Source: G963677485 sp942492855
Lineage (GTDB): Bacteria > Armatimonadota > HRBIN16
Reading direction: 5' to 3'
NCBI GenBank assembly: GCA_942492855.1
Contig: OW818647.1
Span: 1,116,001-1,180,000 of the forward strand
Length of the DNA: 64,000 nucleotides
How positions within the stretch are numbered: the stretch's first letter is position 1; the number at the start of each line of letters is the position of its first letter. A program made the position numbers and the translations under genes. Under the pieces are notes generated by a model. That model did no database searches, had not been told where the DNA came from, and saw only the letters and a program-made list of their open reading frames with translations. Of this stretch, positions 36,693 to 44,595 are shown in pieces.

Positions 36693-37889
36693 TCAGTCAC
36701 GCCAATAGCGTGCGCGGCGCCCCTCCCACACCCGGTTGAACGGCGTGCGCAGCAGGTTCCCCACGCTTTTGGGCAGGCTGGAGCAGGGCAGCACATCGCC
36801 GGTGGGCGATACGCTGAGCAGTCCGTCGCACGCGGCGCAGGACTTGCCGCCCAGTTGGGAGGCCACCGGATTAAACAGGCAGTATGGCGTGGGCGAGTAC
36901 CACATAAACTCGATACCCTCATCACGAGCCGCCTGCTGAATGCCCGCCATCAGACCAGCCATCTCGGTGTAGCTGATGGTCACCTCTTCATCAGGCGCGC
37001 TGCCGCATGGGATCACCATGTTCATGGAAAGCCGCTTCATGCCGATGCTCTTCACGAAGGAGATGAGCTCGGTCAGATGCGCCGAGTTCATGCGGTTCAC
37101 CGTGGTGTTGGTATGCACATGGAGACCACTCCGCTTCAGCAGCTCCACACCCCGAACCGTGCGGTCGAATGAACCAGGGAGCTGCGTTAGACGGTCGTGA
37201 ACCTCCGCATTCGGACCTTCCAGGCTGACCTGCGCGCTGCGTAGACCCGCGGCCTTCAATCCCGTGACCAGCTCCTCGGTGAGGTTGGTGCCGTTAGTGA
37301 TGAGGTTCACACGGATACCCAGTTCGGTGGCGTAGGCGGTCAGTTCGACCAGGTCTTTACGTAGGGTGGGCTCACCGCCGGTCCAACTGACGCTGGGCAC
37401 TTCGGCGTCCTGCTTAATGATCTGCAGCACCCGTTTGACTTCGTCCGTGCTCATTTCTTTGCAGTCTGGGAGTTTTTTGCACTGGCAGCCGGCGTAGCAA
37501 AAGCGGCAGCTCAGGTTGCAGCGGTATGTGAGTGCGATCTCCGATAGCACCGGCAGTGTGTTGAAGGGCCTTTGGTAGGGCACCACATCCACCGATATGC
37601 GGTCGTGACCCTCACCCAGGCAACCCATGACCATCGCACGGATGTCGCTGAAGAAGTCGCTGATGTCCTTCAGCTTGGCATCATCATCCGCCATCTTCGT
37701 GCTGCGGCTACTGATCACCTCACGGATCGGCCGCCCTCTCAGCGTCTCCTTGAGCAGCAGCAGGCCCGTTTTATTGATCTTGTAGGCCTGGTTTGGCAGC
37801 AGGATGAGCAGGCTGTCGCGCTCGCGGACGGTCACGTGCGGTTTGATACTCTCCACAAAGCTGTCGATCCAGTCGATGCGGCTCTCCAT
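36693..37889 (-). pseudogene. PqqD-radical SAM-SPASM peptide-modifying enzyme, 5' part, split by insertion
   Basis: 398 codons before the insertion. The ATG at 37889 overlaps the stop of the tail protein (ATGA). Residues about 17-60 are PqqD-like (VTVRERDSLLILLPNQAYKI...RGRPIREVI), which is an RRE-type peptide-binding domain. The radical SAM CxxxCxxC is Cys124, Cys128 and Cys131, with TGGEP after it. The SPASM domain starts SCAACDGLLSVSPTGDVLPC and is cut by the element, whose end supplies a TGA. Such enzymes install thioether or C-C links in ribosomal peptides. The Cys-rich tail encoded just upstream is its obvious candidate substrate. Confidence 0.92.
36697..36713. repeat. Target-site duplication, right copy (17-18 bp)
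   Basis: Exact copy of 34786-34802. Confidence 0.9.
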
Positions 37890-39580
37890 CAGTGCGCGCC
37901 TCCGCTGACGCACGCGCTGTGACATGCCGAGTGGCACGCGCTGTGACAGGCACTGTGGCACGCGGAGTGGCAGGCACTGTGGCAAGCGTCATGACACGCG
38001 GTATGCACGTAGCACGCAGAGTGGCAGGCCTGCGAGCTCATAAAGGAGCTGAAGTCCTGGCTCTCGATCAGTTCATCGCCCTTGATGCCTTGCGCGATTT
38101 CATCCGGGCGGGAATCTACATACCGGTTGGTGGTGTGATAATGGGTGGTGCCATACCAGTAGTGCGCATAATACCGCGGATACCGGCGTTCATGCATCAT
38201 GAAGCCCTCATCGCGTTGCTCTGGGGCCTCCTCCATTTTCTTGTATTGCTCGGCGATGACCTGCCGGTACCACTCCTTAGTCGCCTCCAGGTCGCAGTCC
38301 CACGCTTTGCGCTGGATTTGGTCCACCATATCCTGGAACATCGCCTCAAAATCGGCCGCCAATAACGAGCCATCTCCACGGATGCGGCTGAGAAGCATCT
38401 CCTCATACCGGTTATCCGCTGACTGGTCAAGCGGGTAGAGCCGCTCCAGCTTGATAGGCTGCACCTGCAGCACTTTCACCAACGCCACCGACTCCATGCG
38501 GGAGATCATCGCACCGAGAATGCGCGGCAGGGGCACCTCCAGCAGCATGGCCGCTTCGATCATATCCAGCTCAGCGATTTTGCCAGGGATGCGGTAGCTG
38601 GAGACCTCGATTTTCGGAGGAACCCACTCGCCGCGCTCCCAATCCACCTCACTCAGCTCACTTAACGCCGCCGTGGTGGACTTCATTTTGCGGCTGAGCA
38701 GCAGCAGCGAGACCACCACCACCCCAATCAGCAGGCCCCCTCCCAGCATCATGCGTCCCATGTTCTGCTGTACTCGTGGAATGTCGGGGAAACCCAGCTC
38801 ATTCGCTACTCCGCCGTTTCCTGAGCCTGTTTGACCAACCAGCGGCTGATCGGACTGGGTTGCACTAGAGGTCTGTTTCAACGTAAACAGGCTGGCGTTG
38901 ATGTAGGTGGAGAGGCGCATGTGATATTGCGGCGGGGGGTTGTTTTTGTGGAAGCGCACCGTCAGCCAGTTCTTACCGTTGGCCGGTTGACCGTAATAGC
39001 TGATGAGATACTCCGAGTTGACATACTTCTCTGTGCGAAACCCAAGCTTCGTCAGCAGTTCTTGAGATACCGTCTTGCTGGCGGTGCTGATCGGATAGTG
39101 CAGATAAACCGTCATATGCTCAGCGGCTTCATCGAACTGGCACGGTGACCAGTTGAAATACACCAGTTTCCCAAACTCGCTTTGGGTATACCCCATGTAC
39201 CCGGCGGACACAAAGTCGGTGGCATAAGGGATGATGTAAGTGACCTCGCCGGAGCTCACAGAGGCCCCCTTGGCCAGCACCACGTCGAACTTGTTGCCCA
39301 TATCCGTGATGGAGAGCCCGTATTTCCTGCCTGAGGAGTCGATCGCAGCCGCCTTGCCGTAGTCGAAGCGCGGGGCGGCGCTGCCAAAGCCCTCCAGGTA
39401 GAATCCGTGCAGCTCTCCGCTTAGAACCTTGTAACGAACTTTGTACACCACAATCGCCCGGCCGTCCTTTGTGGGCGAAACATCCACCTCAACCCACTTC
39501 AACACAGCCTCGGTGGCCATCGCACAGGTGGCCAGGATGCACAGACCGATGGCGATCAGCAGCTTACAGACATTTCTCAC
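37889..39580 (-). CDS. Membrane protein with C-terminal Ala-Cys-His-Ser repeat tail (candidate radical SAM target)
   Basis: 563 residues. A signal peptide (about 1-22) precedes a beta-rich outside domain (23-270). A membrane helix at about 278-296 is followed by RKMK, so the rest is cytoplasmic. A helical region follows, then a His/Tyr-rich stretch (RYPRYYAHYWYGTTHYH). Residues about 518-563 are the tail: ACHS, ACYVHT, ACHD, six ACHS and ACVS, ending GGAH, with ten Cys, mostly four apart. The codons vary between repeats. The layout resembles DUF2207-type proteins. The stop overlaps the radical SAM start. I infer that the tail is cross-linked by that enzyme. Confidence 0.9.
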   Translation of the reverse strand: MRNVCKLLIAIGLCILATCAMATEAVLKWVEVDVSPTKDGRAIVVYKVRYKVLSGELHGFYLEGFGSAAPRFDYGKAAAIDSSGRKYGLSITDMGNKFDVVLAKGASVSSGEVTYIIPYATDFVSAGYMGYTQSEFGKLVYFNWSPCQFDEAAEHMTVYLHYPISTASKTVSQELLTKLGFRTEKYVNSEYLISYYGQPANGKNWLTVRFHKNNPPPQYHMRLSTYINASLFTLKQTSSATQSDQPLVGQTGSGNGGVANELGFPDIPRVQQNMGRMMLGGGLLIGVVVVSLLLLSRKMKSTTAALSELSEVDWERGEWVPPKIEVSSYRIPGKIAELDMIEAAMLLEVPLPRILGAMISRMESVALVKVLQVQPIKLERLYPLDQSADNRYEEMLLSRIRGDGSLLAADFEAMFQDMVDQIQRKAWDCDLEATKEWYRQVIAEQYKKMEEAPEQRDEGFMMHERRYPRYYAHYWYGTTHYHTTNRYVDSRPDEIAQGIKGDELIESQDFSSFMSSQACHSACYVHTACHDACHSACHSACHSACHSACHSACHSACVSGGAH

Positions 39581-40227
39581 GTCAGTATGTCCCCTTTGCT
39601 TAGAGTAAAGCGTATGTCATTATTCTGACATATCTACGCAGATTCCTGCGTGGGAATGAAAACCAAGGTGGGGAAGGCACGGCAAGCCATCGTAGGGTCA
39701 GGCCATCGTAGGGGCGACCGGCCGGTCGCCCACCACTCTGCAGGGCGAACGGCCGTTCGCCCCTACCAATGACCGCGCCGGTTTTCCCTAACCGGGGCGG
39801 TCTGGCGGATAGCCCAGGGAATTGTCTGAACCACGGATGACACGGAGGATGGGGGGCGTTGCAGCATCCGCCTCGCAGCCAACCCGCCAGCCCCCCGCCG
39901 CGGCATAAATGCCACGGCTTATTAGCCGAAAAGCCGGCTGAAGCCGGCTGCCTGGGCACGCCAATCGCCTGATTGGCCTCATATTTCACACACATCGCCG
40001 CTTCTGGTGTTATGTTGTAAAAACCGTCATAATGTAGTAGACAACTACCATCTATGTTTCATCATGGTCTCATGGAGTGTAATATTCGTCATGAACAGTT
40101 CTTCGATACGTGACAACCACCTTCACGGTACCGTAGGGGAATACGCCATCCCCGCCGAAGGCTGCCGTGTGATCGGTGTGTGTGTTGCGCTCACCCGCGG
40201 TAAGGGCGGGTTGTAGGGGAGATATAG
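39581..40227. repeat. Gene-free 650 bp before the accessory island
   Basis: GTAGGGGCGACCGGCCGGTCGCC and GGGCGAACGGCCGTTCGCCC palindromes (39708-39764) come first. Then come an inverted GACCGCGCCGG element (39771-39817), a TGAACCACGGATGACACGGA module (39829-) and a CCGCGGCATAAATGCCACGG / AAAGCCGGCTGAAGCCGGCT block (39893-39950). An AT-rich promoter-like stretch runs from 40000 to 40120. Last, GCCGAAGGCTGCCGTGTGATCGG (40154-) ends just before the ribosome site; a close copy stands before the gene at 42895. A short open frame at 40007-40216 is not convincing. Confidence 0.65.
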
Positions 40228-41028
40228 ATGTTTGTAGAAGATTATCGTGAATGGCATGAATTGGATGATCATGAAAAGCTGAAGTTGGTTAAAAAGCTGA
40301 AGCAGATTGTAATAGAAGTAGTAAAAGGTGATGTCTACCCTCGGCAACATAATAGTGAATACAGCTACCTTCACTACAAGATCATGCGTGCACAAATCGA
40401 CCTTGTTCCTGAGATTGTAGAGATGTGCAACAACGCAGCTGGGCTTATATCTTATCTTGAAACTGAAACAAAATCTATCAGTGATGGAGCAGAAATAGTA
40501 AATACCCAGTTCGCTCCACTCCTTGCGGTCCTTAGCAGTTTTCCTGGTGATGATCCGATATCTGATGCCATCACGGGATTAGGGATTGACCAGATCAACA
40601 AGGTATGGTCAAGGTGTTTAGAGAGGCGAACAACCGAACCTGATGCGGCGATTACATCAGCTCGATCCCTAGTAGAAACGGTATGTAAGCACATAGTACT
40701 CGAACCTCAAGACGCAGATGATGAGGACCTTGACTTTGTCGTGCTATACAAAAAAGCAGTCACCAAGCTAAACCTGCATCCTACTCAGGCTGTAGACAAA
40801 CAATACAAACAACTACTACAAGGATGCCTAAGCATCATAAATCCTATTGGAACTATTCGTAACTGGACGGCAGATTCCCATGGTAGTGATCCTAAAACCG
40901 TTCCTGTATCGGTGGATGAGGCAACGCTGATAGTAAATATAGCAGGCAGTATCGCGATGTTTTTGCTTACCAAGTGGCATAACGAACCGCTAAAACCAGC
41001 AGATAACCCATTCGGATTATCGTTTTAG
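40228..41028 (+). CDS. Abortive-infection C-terminal (Abi_C) domain protein
   Basis: 266 residues, GGGGAG upstream. The C-terminal half has the Abi_C pattern: DAAITSARSLVETVCKHIV near 150, LYKKAVTKLNLHP near 172, GTIRNWTADSHG near 212 (the RN...DxHG core), and a final helix TLIVNIAGSIAMFLL. The N-terminal half is helical and charged. Abi_C proteins are tied to phage defence by altruistic death or arrest; the mechanism is not known in general. Base composition is more AT-rich than in the core genes, which fits an acquired island. Confidence 0.85.
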   Translation: MFVEDYREWHELDDHEKLKLVKKLKQIVIEVVKGDVYPRQHNSEYSYLHYKIMRAQIDLVPEIVEMCNNAAGLISYLETETKSISDGAEIVNTQFAPLLAVLSSFPGDDPISDAITGLGIDQINKVWSRCLERRTTEPDAAITSARSLVETVCKHIVLEPQDADDEDLDFVVLYKKAVTKLNLHPTQAVDKQYKQLLQGCLSIINPIGTIRNWTADSHGSDPKTVPVSVDEATLIVNIAGSIAMFLLTKWHNEPLKPADNPFGLSF

Positions 41029-41211
41029 TGATTCCTCGAGATGTGTTACAATGAGGGAAATGACAGACAGCCAACTGAGATGCAGTAATTACCCATGGGG
41101 AATACAGTTTACAGTTATAGATATGCCTCTCTATGAACACAATAACTACCATCTCTGGCAACCTTTCCGTTGTCATTATTACGGTTATGCACGAACGTAC
41201 ATATTTTTCTT

Positions 41212-41227
41212 CTTATTTTAAAATAAG
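41212..41227. promoter_or_regulatory. Perfect 16 bp palindrome CTTATTTTAAAATAAG
   Basis: It lies about 90 bp before the SieB-like start in an AT-rich stretch. No T-run follows a GC stem, so it is not a terminator. It could be an operator or a promoter element. Confidence 0.3.
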
Positions 41228-41317
41228 TGGTTAAAGCGGATGGGAGTGTGGTTCTTTTACAATCAAACGACATATCACCTGCCAACTAAGAGACCACGGT
41301 TGAACAGAGGTTGCTGC

Positions 41318-41908
41318 ATGAAAGACTTTCCCATGCATATCATAACAAAACCCCTTCTGGGTTTGGCACTCTGCGGGTCATTCCTACTGATTCGCATATT
41401 CACCCCGGGTCATCCGTTCTGGTTGAAATATCAGTCATTCACGGTGCCGTTTATAACAATTACATTGTTTTATGTTTTGTGGTCACTTGTTGAATACCGT
41501 AGTAACATATCTAGGGTATACCGAACTATCAGCTACAGGATAAGAAAATATCAAGAACGACGATTGACTATGCAACTGAGCGAACTAACTGGTGAAGAAC
41601 TGTTGCTAGCTTGCTGTCTGTCTTACAATGAGACGGTGAATTTACCTACCGACTACCAAGCTGTAAGAACACTCAGGAAGATACGACTAGTTAAACAGAG
41701 TCGCGTATCTGGTGATTCTTCAGTATATGCAACCAGGTTTTGCCGTCAATGGTATCTCGATATCGCTCATATCGTGTTGCTAGAAAAAATCAAGACCCGT
41801 GACGAACTAGATGATATACAATGTCCGATTCTCGAGAGGATTGTACCTCATTTGAAAGATACGATAATGTTTAACATAGATTATGCAAGAATCGTAAATG
41901 AATGGTAA
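41318..41908 (+). CDS. SieB-like superinfection-exclusion membrane protein
   Basis: 196 residues from the ATG at 41318 (AGAGG 8 bp upstream); an open frame extends 26 codons further. Two N-terminal membrane helices (near 10-27 and 38-58) are followed by a basic cytoplasmic stretch. An LSELTGEELLLACCL segment and a small winged-helix-like domain come next. This layout matches the SieB family of phage superinfection exclusion proteins. The family call is by pattern only. It follows the Abi_C gene and precedes a decayed restriction gene, so a defence role is plausible. Confidence 0.6.
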   Translation: MKDFPMHIITKPLLGLALCGSFLLIRIFTPGHPFWLKYQSFTVPFITITLFYVLWSLVEYRSNISRVYRTISYRIRKYQERRLTMQLSELTGEELLLACCLSYNETVNLPTDYQAVRTLRKIRLVKQSRVSGDSSVYATRFCRQWYLDIAHIVLLEKIKTRDELDDIQCPILERIVPHLKDTIMFNIDYARIVNEW

Positions 41909-41975
41909 ACATCGCAGATTTCTTTCGGGTAAAATGCCCCTAGGGCAGTTAGCTTTCGTATCACAGGAAAACTAG

Positions 41976-42140
41976 AGCGGCATAAGTCAGGGTGACTACA
42001 TCGGCCTGGTGCACCGCGATCCGCATGATGGCGATGTGGTTCTGGTGGATACGCTCGACGGTCCGCGCCATGCCCGTTGGACCGATGGTATGACCGCCCT
42101 GGCCGTGTTTGAGGGGTTCTACAGCTACAGCGCAGAGTAG
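41976..42140 (+). pseudogene. Remnant coding frame without a start
   Basis: 54 codons open between two stops, reading ...GDYIGLVHRDPHDGDVVLVD... and ending EGFYSYSAE. Third-position composition is coding-like and GC-rich against an AT-rich background, but there is no start or ribosome site. It looks like the 3' end of a lost gene. Family unknown. The rest of 41909-42248 holds no other feature I can support. Confidence 0.4.
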
Positions 42141-42248
42141 GGTGACTGGCTGGTCGCCCATGTGCCGAGCCAAACGAAAAGAAGGATTCCCCGCGTGCGA
42201 TGGTGAAGGTTACCGCGCAACACATCGCCCGTTAAAGGAGCCTTCACC

Positions 42249-42818
42249 ATGAAAGCTATCGTGCCCATAATCGGCCTTGTAATCGTGGTCGTATTCATGG
42301 TCGTAATCTACAATGGCATCACGGCGTTCAACACAAAACGCGTATCACAGAAGGATGTATGGAAGCAGGCCCAGCTCATCACCACCGACCTGCTGTTAAG
42401 TCCAAAAACGGCACAATACCCCAAACTGGGTGAACGCGGCGTGGAAGTGGAAAACCGCGGAGATTCCACATACTGGGTTAAGGGTTTCGTCGATTCGGCC
42501 AACGGCATGGGTGTTCCCGTGCGCACACGCTTCGAAGCAGTCATCCAGTGCCTTGGTGCCAACAAGTGGAAGACCGTATCATACGACACTGAAGAAGCTA
42601 AAGCCATACGCAAGATTACAGAGGATGTTACAAAGGCGTTTGATGACGGCATGAAACAAGTCAACGAGATCACGGCCAAGGCTGAGGCTGAACAGCAGCG
42701 AGCCGAACGCCAAGCCCAGATAGAGGCCGCGCAACTCGAAGCACAGCAGCGCCAGCTTGAAGCGCAGCAGGCACAACCAGCACCACAACCCGCCAGCAAT
42801 TGGGGTGGATCGCAATGA
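42249..42818 (+). CDS. Membrane-anchored protein with Gln/Ala-rich coiled coil and PASNWGGSQ end
   Basis: 189 residues, AAAGGAG upstream. A single N-terminal helix (about 4-24) anchors it. A small mixed domain follows (about 30-115; DSTYWVKGFVDSANG... has the look of a beta-meander), and then a Glu/Gln/Ala coiled coil (120-170). It ends QPAPQPASNWGGSQ. The same ending, PASNWGGGQ, can be read in the remnant at 60442-60669. The small domain may be related to lipoprotein-type domains found in many Gram-negative proteins. Function unknown. Confidence 0.75.
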   Translation: MKAIVPIIGLVIVVVFMVVIYNGITAFNTKRVSQKDVWKQAQLITTDLLLSPKTAQYPKLGERGVEVENRGDSTYWVKGFVDSANGMGVPVRTRFEAVIQCLGANKWKTVSYDTEEAKAIRKITEDVTKAFDDGMKQVNEITAKAEAEQQRAERQAQIEAAQLEAQQRQLEAQQAQPAPQPASNWGGSQ

Positions 42819-42827
42819 TGGATACCA

Positions 42828-42893
42828 TCCCAGCCGAGGGCTGCCGTGTGATCGGCGTGGGTAAGGCACTTACGCGTGGAAAAAGGGGTTTTA
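42828..42893. repeat. Copy of the GCTGCCGTGTGATCGG leader repeat
   Basis: CCAGCCGAGGGCTGCCGTGTGATCGG-type block directly before the gene at 42895. It closely matches the block at 40148-40215 before the Abi_C gene, including the following GTG...CACT/CGCTCAC..CGCG stretch. Being placed 30 or fewer bases before start codons in both cases, it may affect expression. Confidence 0.6.
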
Positions 42894-42894
42894 A

Positions 42895-43869
42895 ATGATG
42901 GTGATAACTTTTATATTGGATGCAATCATGTGGTTTTTCAAGAACGTCATTCCGACGATGCTTGGTGTGTTCCTTGCATTTGCATTGGAAAACAAACGAG
43001 CTCACGATGTAAGGAACAATGAATTCAAGGTTAGTTTAGAGATGGCAATAAGGGAATGTACTAACTTGAAAAAAACCATCGATGAAAATGTGGCACCTGT
43101 GAATGAGGAATTTAACATGCAGGGTGGCGGTATCCACACCGGCCAGGCGAGAATGCTTGAACCCACAGCTTTGCGGACCCTACTAAACTATCCTTCTGTG
43201 ATCGGGCAGGAACTAGAGCAGGTGTACCAGATCATTGATGTATGTAAGACGCTAAACATGTATTACAGTGCACGTTATGATCAGACAGTAGTCCGGATCG
43301 GATATAATCCCACCCAGTTGTCGGCAACAAACTTTTCTATCATAGGCTATACTAAACAAGCAATTGAAGAAATCGATAAATTTGTCACTAGTATGAACCA
43401 TTCGAATCACTGCATTAGTCGTGACAAGCCATTTTGGAGACGCATACTAATGAATGAACGAGCCAATATGTATACCGCTGTAGTGGTCTGTGGCGTCCTG
43501 TCCGGTTATGTCGGCGCAATGATAGCCATGGAACGCCCTATACGGCAGCTTAAGGTACAACAGATCGACATCATAATCCATAACAAAGTAGTCGCCACGC
43601 TGGGCACAACCAAAGGATCAGGATGCCTATATCTAAACTACGATAATGGCCGACCGTTGATCGTTCTGGGGACAGCAAGCAAACAGCCTGGGCTGTCGTT
43701 GATGGACGAAAGAGGAAGGTCCAGAGTTGGGTCGGCTATTGGGAATGAAGGATCGGTAATTTGGCTGTCGAATGGTAAAGGGAAGGACCTCATCACGATC
43801 TGCGTCAAAGGTAACAATCCGTCTGTGACGTTGCGTGGGGCAAAGACCGAGAAGGAATACAAGCCGTAG
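42895..43869 (+). CDS. Two-segment membrane protein, possible fusion
   Basis: 324 residues, AAGGGG upstream. Residues 1-175 hold an N-terminal membrane helix (LDAIMWFFKNVIPTMLGVFL) and a helical domain. A second membrane helix near 196-214 (MYTAVVVCGVLSGYVGAMIA) starts a second half made of short beta repeats (TLGTTKGSGCLYLNYD..., LIVLGTASKQPGLSLMD...). The second half alone resembles stand-alone proteins that begin at a Met before MYTAVVV, and a degraded copy of that start exists at 60442-60669. A fusion of two genes is therefore likely. Function unknown. Confidence 0.75.
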   Translation: MMVITFILDAIMWFFKNVIPTMLGVFLAFALENKRAHDVRNNEFKVSLEMAIRECTNLKKTIDENVAPVNEEFNMQGGGIHTGQARMLEPTALRTLLNYPSVIGQELEQVYQIIDVCKTLNMYYSARYDQTVVRIGYNPTQLSATNFSIIGYTKQAIEEIDKFVTSMNHSNHCISRDKPFWRRILMNERANMYTAVVVCGVLSGYVGAMIAMERPIRQLKVQQIDIIIHNKVVATLGTTKGSGCLYLNYDNGRPLIVLGTASKQPGLSLMDERGRSRVGSAIGNEGSVIWLSNGKGKDLITICVKGNNPSVTLRGAKTEKEYKP

Positions 43870-43952
43870 AGCATATCTATGTCATTTGAATAGAATGATC
43901 ATCTCATAAAGCGAGTGATCCGCATATAACCCAGTTTAGTAAGGACATATAG

Positions 43953-44268
43953 TTGAGTAGACTCAGTTGGAATCAAATCCGAGTAAATGCCGCACGCTTC
44001 GCCGATGAATGGAAACAAGCTCGGTATGAGCGCGGTGAAACTCAGAGCTTCTATAACGACTTCTTTGAGGTCTTCGGGGTGAATCGGCGCAAGGTGGCCA
44101 CATTCGAAAAGCCTGTCAAGAAGCTCGGTGGCAAGCAGGGGTTCATCGACCTGTTCTGGAAGGGTGTGCTGATGGTTGAGCAGAAAAGCGCTGGACGCCA
44201 AAGGGCAGGGCTGCGAAGCCTACGAGCGCGAAATCAACGAACGCGTCGCCGCGCTATATGGGTTGTAG
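43953..44268 (+). pseudogene. Internally deleted type IIL restriction-modification gene (MmeI-like)
   Basis: From a TTG at 43953 the first ~80 residues match the N-terminal nuclease region of MmeI-type enzymes: LSWNQIRVNAARFADEWKQA, FYNDFFEVFGV, and PVKKLGGKQGFIDLFWKG with VEQKSAG. The next bases shift frame. In the other frame they read DAKGQGCEAYEREINERVAA then LYGL and stop at 44266-44268, which is the usual C-terminal end of this family. The methylase and specificity regions are missing. This is a deletion remnant and not a working enzyme. Confidence 0.85.
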
Positions 44269-44292
44269 TTCATAATAATAAGGAGCACATCT

Positions 44293-44595
44293 ATGCATAC
44301 AGACACGGGAACCTGCGTACTGTGCGAACACACACCGGTTACGATTAGTCAAGACGATACAAACCGAAAGCCATTCTACGAGTACACTTGCCCCCATTGC
44401 GGTGTTTTCAATATCACCCATAGTTTCAAGGACTTTTTGCCAGGTTACATTGCTCGAGACCCCCTGTTAGTCAAACGACTGCAAAGGTATCTTAAGGAAC
44501 ATCCAGTCGAAAATGTGATATTCACCCAACTACCAGACCCTATCGATACCTACGTCGTTCTAGATGCAACATCAGCGATGGCGTTGCCAGCCTAA
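44293..44595 (+). CDS. Small zinc-ribbon protein in the defence island
   Basis: 100 residues with AAGGAG before the ATG. CVLC near residue 8 and CPHC near residue 33 make a four-Cys zinc ribbon. The phrase YTCPHCGVFNITHSF is common at the N-terminus of larger defence-linked proteins. Here the rest is short and helical and then ends. It may be a stand-alone adaptor or the remaining N-terminal part of a longer gene. Function unknown. Confidence 0.7.
   Translation: MHTDTGTCVLCEHTPVTISQDDTNRKPFYEYTCPHCGVFNITHSFKDFLPGYIARDPLLVKRLQRYLKEHPVENVIFTQLPDPIDTYVVLDATSAMALPA

Larger units (their letters stand above)
34803..36696 (-). mobile_element. Insertion sequence with AbrB-like gene and frameshifted DDE transposase
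   Basis: About 1.9 kb. The termini are inverted: CTGAACTTTGGC at 34803 and its counterpart CTGAGCTTTGGC read inward from 36696. It is flanked by a 17-18 bp direct repeat. It carries, on the minus strand, a small AbrB-like gene, then a transposase in two overlapping frames. Base composition is visibly more AT-rich than the host genes, so it is a recent arrival. It interrupts the SPASM domain of the radical SAM gene. The long duplication is unusual for IS4/IS701-like elements. Confidence 0.9.

Noticed and set aside
40007..40216. 69-codon open frame
   Set aside because: It runs through a repeat shared with 42828-42893 and has no ribosome site or protein-like pattern.
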